Source of the DNA: Flavobacteriales bacterium
GTDB taxonomy: Bacteria; Bacteroidota; Bacteroidia; Flavobacteriales_F; PHOS-HE28
Direction of reading: 5' to 3'
DNA length: 64,000 nucleotides
Assembly: GCA_020635655.1 (NCBI GenBank)
Contig: JACJZI010000005.1
Span: 248,001 to 312,000, forward strand
The translations under genes and the position numbers were made by a program. Positions 26,374-33,404 of this stretch are shown piece after piece. Under the pieces are notes generated by a model. The model ran no database searches. It was not told where the DNA came from and saw only the letters and a program-made list of their open reading frames with translations. Positions within the stretch are counted from its first letter, which is position 1. Every line of letters starts with the position of its first letter.

Positions 26374-27010
26374 GGGGCGAAAATATGAAGTATCGATCGA
26401 CGGAAAGCCGACAATGATCGCTGGATCCCCGCCAGCGAAAGGCCATTCCGAGGAAGTATGGGTCGATCGGATCGACCATCCGGAGGAGGTCGATCGGGCC
26501 GTGGAGCGCATCATGACCGATACGGGGATCAATTCCGCTTGGATCCACGGGAGCGATCCGGAGGGGATCTGGCAGCGGATCGCGGAACATTTCGAACCGG
26601 TCACGGCAGCGGGAGGCGCGATCTCCGACGAAAGGGGTCGATTGCTGGTCATCCATCGAAAGGGCAAATGGGACCTTCCCAAGGGCAAGGTGGACCCGGG
26701 AGAGACGTTGGAGGAGGCCGCCATCCGTGAGGTACGTGAGGAGTGCGGACTCCGATCGTTGTGGGCCCAGGGGCATTTGTGCGACACATGGCATACCTAT
26801 CACCACAAGGGCCGACATCTGATGAAACGCACGGTCTGGTTCCTGATGGGAGCGTCCGCGAAGGAGAAGCTCGTTCCGCAGGTGGAGGAGGATATCGATG
26901 TGGTGAAATGGCTGGACCCGGGCGACATCTGGCAATTCCGCGCGAACACCTATCCGACCTTGCGAGCGGTCATCGACGCGTGGGAGGCGGCGCATCGTCG
27001 CCGAACTTGA
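26372..27010 (+). CDS. Nudix hydrolase
   Basis: 212 residues from ATG 26372; the N terminus GRKYEVSIDGKP is encoded right from this codon, and ATG 26385 is in another frame. The Nudix box is complete: GKVDPGETLEEAA then IREVREECGL (pattern G-x5-E-x7-REVREE-x-G-L). A basic KGKWDLPKGK segment precedes it. The ~75-residue N-terminal region before the Nudix domain is not recognised. Nudix enzymes hydrolyse nucleoside diphosphate-linked compounds; the substrate cannot be inferred. The 3' end overlaps the convergent thioredoxin-fold gene by 41 bp. Confidence 0.85.
   Translation: MGRKYEVSIDGKPTMIAGSPPAKGHSEEVWVDRIDHPEEVDRAVERIMTDTGINSAWIHGSDPEGIWQRIAEHFEPVTAAGGAISDERGRLLVIHRKGKWDLPKGKVDPGETLEEAAIREVREECGLRSLWAQGHLCDTWHTYHHKGRHLMKRTVWFLMGASAKEKLVPQVEEDIDVVKWLDPGDIWQFRANTYPTLRAVIDAWEAAHRRRT
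26378..26385 (-). promoter_or_regulatory. Near-consensus -7 element, TATTTTCG, for pyrE
   Basis: One mismatch to TAnnTTTG, 4 bp before ATG 26373. It would lie within the first codons of the divergent Nudix gene. Confidence 0.38.
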
Positions 27011-28499
27011 TCCGTTCGTGATCTTGCTCCTCGACCTGCATGCGGTGGAGGATCGCCCCCATGCCCTGGCTGGGCCGGGGTGCTGGTGCACGGGCCAGGA
27101 CCCGCCCGTTCAGGAGGTAGAATTCCGGAACGGTCCGGCAACGCAGTTCTTCGCGGGTCCGTGCGGGATCCGAGGACAACAGCCAGGTCCACCCCGGTGC
27201 GCCATGCGTTCCGGCATACCGCTTCGCAGCCTCCACATCGTCATCCATCAGGAGCACGACCTGCCGCATGACCCCGGGGTAGGTCTCGTCCAACTGCTGG
27301 AGCGCACGCATCTCGACCTCACAATAGGTGCACCAACCAGCGGTCACGGTAAGGCAACTCGCATTGGTCAGGAGCGTATCCAGGTCCACGGCGGACCCGT
27401 CCAGATCGGTGACCGGCAATTCGGGAAGCCGTGCTCCGGGTCGCATCGCCGTCAGGTCCCAGAGCATGTTCGCCGCGATACGTCGGTGTTCGGGGTAGTC
27501 CGATCTGGTGGATACCTGTCGGAGGAGGTCCTCGATCCCCGGCCTGTCCAGCAACTTGCCCGGATGGGCTTGGTAGAGGCCATCGATCAGCACCAGCTCC
27601 GTCATGCGTGGATCGCCCTTGAGCGGATCGTATCCCATGAGCAGCTCTTCCAGGCTGTCCGCCCGTGCGTGCTTCACCAGCCGGAGCAGTTCCTTCTCAT
27701 CGGTGCGGAAGGGATGGGTCATGAGATGGTCCTGGAAGAAGCTGCGGAAGAACCGGACGAACTCGGGCACATCATAGGCCGGTGCCCGGTCCTTCAAATA
27801 CCGGTCGTACAGCGCGCGATCATTGGATCGTGGTCCGAGCCGCAGACCGCCGAGCCCCAGGTCCAGGTCGCGTTGGAACCACGGGTCCTTCACCGCCGAA
27901 TAGAAACGGCGCAGCTTGGTATCGAACGTGTCCAGCCGGGCGTCGCTCAAGTGGTCGGTGTAGAAAAGGGTGGGTGGTCGCGTCACGCTGTCCGGCCGTG
28001 TGACCGAGCCGCCCTTCTGATGGAGCACCTCCACGGCCTGCATGCCCGCCACCTCATCCGTGGCGAGGTCGGCGGATACGAACGCATCAAGCCGCTCATT
28101 GAGGTCGGTCACCAGCGCGTTCGGGTCCAGGGGATCGAGGCCGTGGAATACCGGGTCCACCCGATCCGTGCCGTTGACGCTCCGTGGGTCCTTTGCGGGA
28201 AGGGGAGGGAACTCCAGGTCGTAGCGGGTGCCGTTCCGGAGAAAAAGCTCAGCACCCACGTCGCCGACCATCAGCAACGCTTTCGTCGTTCCATCCACAC
28301 TGCCATGCAAGATGAGCACGCTGTCCTTGCTGACCGTGCCCTCGTCGAGGCGCACGGTGCGCATGGTGAAAAGGTCGTCATAGCGATACAGCACGGCCTG
28401 TTCACCTGCATAGGTCGGTGCATGCACACGGAGTGTGGAACCCTGCGGCAGGACAGGAAGGGGGATGAGCACAAGCAGGGCCGGCAGGCACCTCTTCAT
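26970..28499 (-). CDS. Secreted thioredoxin-fold (TlpA-like) protein with large N-terminal domain
   Basis: 509 residues with a short signal peptide (to about PVLPQG). Residues ~20-110 resemble the beta-rich N-terminal domain of Bacteroidota TlpA-type proteins. Residues ~110-350 are helical and not recognised. The C-terminal third is a thioredoxin-like domain with GWCTYCEVEM, a CxxC redox motif, and PEFYLLNGRVL containing the cis-Pro-like segment. Likely a periplasmic thiol-disulfide oxidoreductase. It overlaps coaD by 4 bp (ATGA) at its 5' end. Confidence 0.75.
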   Translation of the reverse strand: MKRCLPALLVLIPLPVLPQGSTLRVHAPTYAGEQAVLYRYDDLFTMRTVRLDEGTVSKDSVLILHGSVDGTTKALLMVGDVGAELFLRNGTRYDLEFPPLPAKDPRSVNGTDRVDPVFHGLDPLDPNALVTDLNERLDAFVSADLATDEVAGMQAVEVLHQKGGSVTRPDSVTRPPTLFYTDHLSDARLDTFDTKLRRFYSAVKDPWFQRDLDLGLGGLRLGPRSNDRALYDRYLKDRAPAYDVPEFVRFFRSFFQDHLMTHPFRTDEKELLRLVKHARADSLEELLMGYDPLKGDPRMTELVLIDGLYQAHPGKLLDRPGIEDLLRQVSTRSDYPEHRRIAANMLWDLTAMRPGARLPELPVTDLDGSAVDLDTLLTNASCLTVTAGWCTYCEVEMRALQQLDETYPGVMRQVVLLMDDDVEAAKRYAGTHGAPGWTWLLSSDPARTREELRCRTVPEFYLLNGRVLARAPAPRPSQGMGAILHRMQVEEQDHERIKFGDDAPPPTRR

Positions 28500-28957
28500 G
28501 GGATCAGCACGCCTTGGGGAACGAACGCGGATACGTCGGCCTTATTGGCGATCAGTTCGCGCACGATGGTGCTGCTCACGTGCGCATGCTCCGGTTCCGC
28601 TGGAAGGAAAATGGTGTCGATACCACCGATCGCGCGGTTCATCAGGGCGATGCTGCGCTCGGAACCGTGATCGGTGCTGTTGCGAAGGCCGCGCAGGATG
28701 AACGTGGCACCGACCTTTCGGCACAGGTCCACGGTCAATCCCTCGAATTGCAGCGGTTCCACATGGGGTTCATCCGCGAAGGCGATCCGCAACCACTCCG
28801 ACCGTTGTTCCACGGAGAACATGCTGCGCTTGGTGCTGTTGGCGCCGATCGCCACGTACACCTTGGCAAAGAGCGGCAGCGCACGCCGAACGATGGATAC
28901 ATGGCCGACGGTGACCGGGTCGAACGAGCCGGGAAAGACCGCGATGGGGCTGTTCAT
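28496..28957 (-). CDS. coaD: Phosphopantetheine adenylyltransferase
   Basis: 153 residues. Nucleotidyltransferase motifs are PGSFDPVTVGHVSIVRRA near the N terminus (with the T/HxGH motif) and HVSSTIVREL near the C terminus. FILRGLRNSTDH is the conserved CoaD substrate loop. It makes dephospho-CoA from 4'-phosphopantetheine in the penultimate step of CoA synthesis. It overlaps rsmD upstream and the thioredoxin-fold gene downstream by 4 bp each, so translation is probably coupled through this block. CoA supply also bears on the phosphopantetheinyl transferase at 32.6 kb, but no direct link is shown. Confidence 0.94.
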   Translation of the reverse strand: MNSPIAVFPGSFDPVTVGHVSIVRRALPLFAKVYVAIGANSTKRSMFSVEQRSEWLRIAFADEPHVEPLQFEGLTVDLCRKVGATFILRGLRNSTDHGSERSIALMNRAIGGIDTIFLPAEPEHAHVSSTIVRELIANKADVSAFVPQGVLIP

Positions 28958-29499
28958 GAGCGGATCTCGGAAGTGAAGAAGCTGAACTGCACCGTACCAT
29001 AGTCACGCTGACGTCGGAACCACGGGTCGGCTTGCATGTCGAGTTCCTTGGGATGTTCCACGATCAATGTTCCATCAGGGGCCAGCAGGCCGGCTTCACG
29101 CACCAAGGTAGGCAGACGGTCGGTGCCGGGCAGATGGAAGGGGGGGTCGGCGAAGATGATGTCGAACGGTTCCTGGTGCCCATGCAGGGATCGGAACACA
29201 TCGGCATGCACGATCTGCCATCCGGGTTCGCCCAGTTCGCGTTGGAGACGGACCAAATGGGCGTACAATGTGCGGTCCTGTTCGACGCTCACCACTTTTT
29301 CCGCGCCTCGCGAAAGGAACTCGATGGATACGGCACCGGTGCCCGCGAAGAGATCGAATACGGCGATGCCCTCCAGCGCCACCGAATGCTGGAGGATGTT
29401 GAAAAGGCCCTCGCGTGCAAAGTCGGTGGTGGGTCGGGCATCGATGCCCCGCGGCGGTTCGATCCGGCGGTTCCGATGACGCCCCCCTACGATGCGCAT
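28954..29499 (-). CDS. rsmD: 16S rRNA (guanine966-N2)-methyltransferase RsmD
   Basis: 181 residues from ATG 29499, where the family N terminus MRIVGGRHRNRRIEPP begins. Seen: RPTTDFAREGLFNIL, the SAM-binding FDLFAGTGAVSIEFLSRGA, and the catalytic DPPF. It methylates G966 of 16S rRNA. It starts inside the end of the DUF3822 gene (13-bp overlap) and its stop overlaps coaD by 4 bp. Confidence 0.92.
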   Translation of the reverse strand: MRIVGGRHRNRRIEPPRGIDARPTTDFAREGLFNILQHSVALEGIAVFDLFAGTGAVSIEFLSRGAEKVVSVEQDRTLYAHLVRLQRELGEPGWQIVHADVFRSLHGHQEPFDIIFADPPFHLPGTDRLPTLVREAGLLAPDGTLIVEHPKELDMQADPWFRRQRDYGTVQFSFFTSEIRS

Positions 29500-30284
29500 A
29501 CGACCTGGTCGAGCAGGGCGGACCATCGCTCAGGCGCCTCGATATCGAGTGTCGCCAGGAGCGGTGCGCCACGTGAATAGGCGGGGTCGATATGGGGCAG
29601 ATAGCCGCGTAACAGCTGCAGATCGTCCATGGTCCAGTCCGTGCCACCGGCCAGTACGTTCACCTGGTCCAGAGGCAGTTGCAATTGCTCCAATACGAAC
29701 AGCACGTAATAGAGGACGTCCGTACCGTTGGTGGCGTGGAACGCATTGCTCAGGAGAAGACCACCGGATCGGCCAACGGCGATGTCCAGCCGTTTCTCAG
29801 CCCGGTGGAGCAGCAGTGTGGTGCGTTCGCGTCCGCGGTGCAGCGCGCGGTCCACGAGCAGGGAACGCAAGGCCATGGGCCTGGCTCCCGGGAAGCGGTC
29901 AAGTACCACGCGCTCCGCCGCCTCATCATGCAGGTACACGCAACGGGCCCCCAATGCGTCCATCGGTTCATCACGCAACAAGCCGGTGGGCAATGGGCCA
30001 TGCACGAGCGCCAGATGTTCCTTTTCCTTACCGATGGCGAGCGCGCTCTCCGGGACCAGCGTACTGAGCTCGGGGGCTGCGGTGAAGGAGACGCCGGTGG
30101 GGTGTTCCGGGAATTGTTCCTCGGCTGGGAGCCGATGTCCCTTAGCACTGAACAGGGCTGCGCAACGGCCTTGTACAGGATCATAGGCGCACCAACTGGT
30201 GCTGCCGGAGGTCACCAGAATACCCAGATGATAGGTGCGTTCGCGCCCCCTGTCGTAATGGACGGACCGGTGGGCGGCCTCCAT
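29487..30284 (-). CDS. DUF3822 family protein
   Basis: 265 residues, no signal peptide or membrane helix evident. The layout (a chain of beta strands with DIAVGRSGGLLLSNAF and TDVLYYVLFVLEQLQLP) and its position directly before rsmD and coaD match the Bacteroidota-restricted DUF3822 family, whose fold resembles an actin-like ATPase or PilM-like protein by my recollection. No function is established. An 8-bp gap separates it from the upstream membrane-protein gene. Confidence 0.72.
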   Translation of the reverse strand: MEAAHRSVHYDRGRERTYHLGILVTSGSTSWCAYDPVQGRCAALFSAKGHRLPAEEQFPEHPTGVSFTAAPELSTLVPESALAIGKEKEHLALVHGPLPTGLLRDEPMDALGARCVYLHDEAAERVVLDRFPGARPMALRSLLVDRALHRGRERTTLLLHRAEKRLDIAVGRSGGLLLSNAFHATNGTDVLYYVLFVLEQLQLPLDQVNVLAGGTDWTMDDLQLLRGYLPHIDPAYSRGAPLLATLDIEAPERWSALLDQVVCAS

Positions 30285-30292
30285 ACGCGGGG

Positions 30293-31045
30293 CTATTCGC
30301 CGCTCCAGTTGCCCGATGTACTGGCCTTTTCCATGCTGCCGACGATGAGCGTATCGCCGGCGACCATCGGTGCGGGGTCCTTGGCCTGGAAAACGGGTAC
30401 GTTGCGACCACTGCTGTTGATCACACCGGCCTTCAACAGGAAGGGCTTGTTGCTGGTGGGGCTGTTGGTAAATGAGTTCGGATCGAACGCATAGGCCCGG
30501 TCGGCCCTGGCCGCCTTCGTCATGAACAGGGAATCCAGCGCGGGCGCCTGGATGGTATCCCGCACGATGATACCCAGGTCGATCGCTTCCTCCACGGTGA
30601 GGGTATCCGGCTTCTGTCCGATGGCGCGGATCATGGGTATGCTTCCGTTCTTCACGAATTCCCGCAGCACGCTCAGGTCCCCGGTGAAACCGCCGGTCGC
30701 CTGTTTGTACCCCACTTCAGCGGTGCGGATGTCCTTCAAGCCTTGGATCACCCGGGTGTCATTGGCCTTCTTGCGAGCCTCGAACTCCAGCACACCCTTC
30801 ACTGAGCGGTAGTCCCGAAAGCCCAGGAACAGGGCGCCCGCCACGCTGAGCAGGCCGATGATCACGCTCATCCTGCGTGTGATCATGCCCATTTGCAACA
30901 ACAGCATGATGACACCGACCACCAGGGCCAGGGCGCTCCCCAGCAACACCCAGGTGTTCTGACCTTCCCTGGCGCCCATGATCAGCAGGATGCCTCCGGC
31001 CAGGATGAGGAGGCCCGGGAAGATGTACGAGGACAGGTTCTTCAT
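30293..31045 (-). CDS. Conserved membrane protein of unknown function
   Basis: 250 residues. Three hydrophobic helices lie at residues ~5-25, 28-52 and 58-78, followed by a soluble region ~85-250 containing RVIQGLKDIRTAEVGYKQATG, then EEAIDLGIIVRDTIQ. I do not recognise a named family. The soluble part begins like a pilin-type or sensor helix and may face the periplasm, but this is only impression. It heads the run DUF3822-rsmD-coaD, and a consensus -7 element lies 26 bp upstream. Confidence 0.7.
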   Translation of the reverse strand: MKNLSSYIFPGLLILAGGILLIMGAREGQNTWVLLGSALALVVGVIMLLLQMGMITRRMSVIIGLLSVAGALFLGFRDYRSVKGVLEFEARKKANDTRVIQGLKDIRTAEVGYKQATGGFTGDLSVLREFVKNGSIPMIRAIGQKPDTLTVEEAIDLGIIVRDTIQAPALDSLFMTKAARADRAYAFDPNSFTNSPTSNKPFLLKAGVINSSGRNVPVFQAKDPAPMVAGDTLIVGSMEKASTSGNWSGE

Positions 31046-31071
31046 GGCATCGAATGGGGTTCCAGCGCGGC

Positions 31072-31079
31072 CAAAAGTA
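31072..31079 (-). promoter_or_regulatory. Bacteroidota -7 promoter element, TACTTTTG
   Basis: Perfect TAnnTTTG match 26 bp before ATG 31045. Likely promoter for the membrane protein-DUF3822-rsmD-coaD-thioredoxin-fold run. Confidence 0.5.
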
Positions 31080-31106
31080 AGATAAATTCACCCCCTCCCC
31101 GGGACG

Positions 31107-32561
31107 TTGCCGGATCGGTCCGACCGTTCCTCGTTCCTGCTTTTCCCACCCTTGGCGGACGCTCCGAACACGCTCTCCGACGACCTGCTGCGGACCCTTG
31201 GCCATGCACCCACGGAGGGTCAACGTCGGGCCATCGATGCCATCGAACGGCTGATGGCCACGGGCCGCGAGAGGCCCACATTGGTCATGAAGGGTTACGC
31301 TGGTACCGGCAAGACCACGCTTGTAGGCGCCCTGGTCCGCGTTCTGGCCGGGCGACGCTCACCTTTGGTGCTCCTGGCCCCGACGGGGCGCGCGGCCAAG
31401 GTATTGGAGGGTTATTGCGAGAGGCCGGCAAGCACGATCCATCGACGCATCTATCGGATGGATGGCCATGACGAGGGCTTGTCCTTTGGCGTCAGCACGC
31501 ATCGCGATGAAGGGACCTTGTTCGTGGTGGACGAAGCCAGCATGATCGGAACAGGAGGAGGCTTCGGGGAACGTGACCTCTTGGCGGACCTGTTCGCGCA
31601 TGTCTTCAGTGCCCCCGGCTGCCGTTTGTTGCTCATCGGCGATCCGGCCCAGCTTCCACCGGTCGGTAGTGCGGAAAGTCCCGCGTTGGACGTGAAGGTC
31701 CTGCGGGAAAGGTACCAGCTCACCGCCGGCCCGGTCGAGCTCAAGGACGTGGTCCGCCAGCGGTCCGGTTCCGGCATTCTGGAAAATGCCACCGCTCTGC
31801 GCGCCCTGCTGGACGCGGACGACCGCATGCCCCGCTTCATTTTGGGGAATGCTGACGTGGTCCGCATCGATGGGAACGGCCTCCAGGACGAACTGGAGAC
31901 CGCCTATGCAAGGCACGGTCAGGAGGAGGTATGCGTGATCACCCGGAGCAACCAGCGCGCCTACCTCTACGGTCAACAGGTGCGCGCACGGATCCTGGGC
32001 TTCGAGGAGGAACTGTGTCCAGGAGATCGTCTGATGGTGGTGAAGAACGACTATTTCTGGGCCGGCCGTAATGGCAGGCCGGAGCTGATCGCCAACGGAG
32101 AGCAGGTGGAGGTGCTTCGTGTGCATGGCGTCGAGGACCGGTACGGATCCCGGTTCTGTCAGGTGGGGATCGCCTGGACAAGCGGCGACGAGCGGCGTGA
32201 GGGGGAGGCTCTGGTCATGCTGGATGTCATCGCGCTGAATGCGCCCGCACTGCCGTTCGCACGGCAACGCGAGATCCGCGAAGCAGTACTGTCCGAGGCG
32301 CGTCCTGGCTCGCGGGGAGCCCGGCTCCGCGTATTGAAGCAGGACCCCTTCATCAATTCGCTGCAGGTGAAGTATGCCTATGCGGTCACCTGCCACAAGG
32401 CACAAGGCGGGCAGTGGCGCTCGGTGTTCGTCGATCAGGGGTACATCACCACGGACATGATCGATCGCGAGTACATCCGCTGGCTCTACACCGCAGTGAC
32501 ACGTGCCAGCGAACGGCTGTACCTGCTCAACTTCCATCCGCGTTTTTTCGAGGAGGAATAG
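31107..32561 (+). CDS. RecD-like ATP-dependent DNA helicase
   Basis: About 484 residues if translation starts at TTG 31107; no ATG occurs in frame before residue ~51, and ATG there would cut into the conserved N terminus. Superfamily 1 helicase motifs are visible: PTEGQRRAID (Q motif), Walker A GYAGTGKTT, FVVDEASM, IGDPAQLPPVG, and the C-terminal YAYAVTCHKAQGGQW and WLYTAVTRA. This arrangement matches stand-alone RecD-like helicases of Bacteroidota. It lies between a divergent membrane-protein gene and the convergent biosynthetic cluster. The start codon is the uncertain element. Confidence 0.82.
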   Translation: MPDRSDRSSFLLFPPLADAPNTLSDDLLRTLGHAPTEGQRRAIDAIERLMATGRERPTLVMKGYAGTGKTTLVGALVRVLAGRRSPLVLLAPTGRAAKVLEGYCERPASTIHRRIYRMDGHDEGLSFGVSTHRDEGTLFVVDEASMIGTGGGFGERDLLADLFAHVFSAPGCRLLLIGDPAQLPPVGSAESPALDVKVLRERYQLTAGPVELKDVVRQRSGSGILENATALRALLDADDRMPRFILGNADVVRIDGNGLQDELETAYARHGQEEVCVITRSNQRAYLYGQQVRARILGFEEELCPGDRLMVVKNDYFWAGRNGRPELIANGEQVEVLRVHGVEDRYGSRFCQVGIAWTSGDERREGEALVMLDVIALNAPALPFARQREIREAVLSEARPGSRGARLRVLKQDPFINSLQVKYAYAVTCHKAQGGQWRSVFVDQGYITTDMIDREYIRWLYTAVTRASERLYLLNFHPRFFEEE

Positions 32562-32581
32562 GGGACCGGCAATGCCGACAT

Positions 32582-32596
32582 GACCGCGGCGCGGTC
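32582..32596. terminator. Possible bidirectional stem-loop between convergent genes
   Basis: Perfect 6-bp stem (GACCGC, 3-nt loop, GCGGTC) in the 60-bp gap between the helicase and phosphopantetheinyl transferase genes. No T-run follows, so termination function is uncertain. Confidence 0.25.
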
Positions 32597-32621
32597 CCGA
32601 TCTTCGAGGAGTATGGAACGC

Positions 32622-33401
32622 TCAGTGATCGTGCCGCCCGATGGCCACAAGGCGGCAGCGATCGATGGGTGCGCCGGTCGCGATGCTCAGGAAATGGTCC
32701 GGAGCGATACGCATGGTGCGCACGTGGTATTCGGGCGCTGCCAAGGCGATGAACGCGTCGTGGGAGATGGTGAGCACGTTCCGGGGAGCATCGACACGCA
32801 GACTGTGCAGGTCGTCCATGATGCCCACGCCACTGGCCTTGAGCACGGCCTCCTTGCGGGTCCAAAGCTCAAGGAACCGTGCCTTGGCATCGGCTCCGGC
32901 GGTACGGATGTCCTTCACCTCCTCCGGCGTGAAATAGTGCTCGCTCACCGCGTGGTGGTCAACGCTTCGATGATGGGTCTCCACATCGACACCGATCTCC
33001 TGGTCCCGGGAGATGCCGATCGCGATCGCGTCCTTGGTATCGCTGAAATTGAAATGGACCTGCGATGTGGGGAGGAATGGCTTGCCGTACGGACCACGCT
33101 GTATCACGATCGTCCCGGGATCGGTATCCAGCGCATGCCCCAGGACCTCACGCAACAGACCATGTCCCAGGACGAAGCGTTCCCGGGCATCATCGAGGAC
33201 GAAGCGCTCCGAACGTGCCGCCTCCGATGGATCGAGCATTGCGCGCAATTCGTCCATCCGTGAATGGAGATGGTCCAATCTGGCGAACACGATCAGGACC
33301 TCGCCGCTTTGTGGGACCATGATCGCGCCCGCAGTTGACGGGACCTCTTCAGTGGGTCCGGTGCAATGGACGATCAATTCGCGCGCAGCGACGGATGCCA
33401 T
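32622..33401 (-). CDS. 4'-phosphopantetheinyl transferase, Sfp type
   Basis: 259 residues. The superfamily motifs are present: RGPYGKPFLP, FNFSDTKDAIAIGIS, GVDVE (Mg2+-binding acidic pair) and FLELWTRKEAVLKASGVG. It transfers the phosphopantetheine arm of CoA to carrier proteins. It starts 3 bp after the stop of the C-A-T-TE gene, so it is almost certainly the dedicated activator of the four carrier domains (T, ACP, T and any others) encoded upstream. Last gene of the cluster. Confidence 0.88.
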   Translation of the reverse strand: MASVAARELIVHCTGPTEEVPSTAGAIMVPQSGEVLIVFARLDHLHSRMDELRAMLDPSEAARSERFVLDDARERFVLGHGLLREVLGHALDTDPGTIVIQRGPYGKPFLPTSQVHFNFSDTKDAIAIGISRDQEIGVDVETHHRSVDHHAVSEHYFTPEEVKDIRTAGADAKARFLELWTRKEAVLKASGVGIMDDLHSLRVDAPRNVLTISHDAFIALAAPEYHVRTMRIAPDHFLSIATGAPIDRCRLVAIGRHDH

Positions 33402-33404
33402 GGA

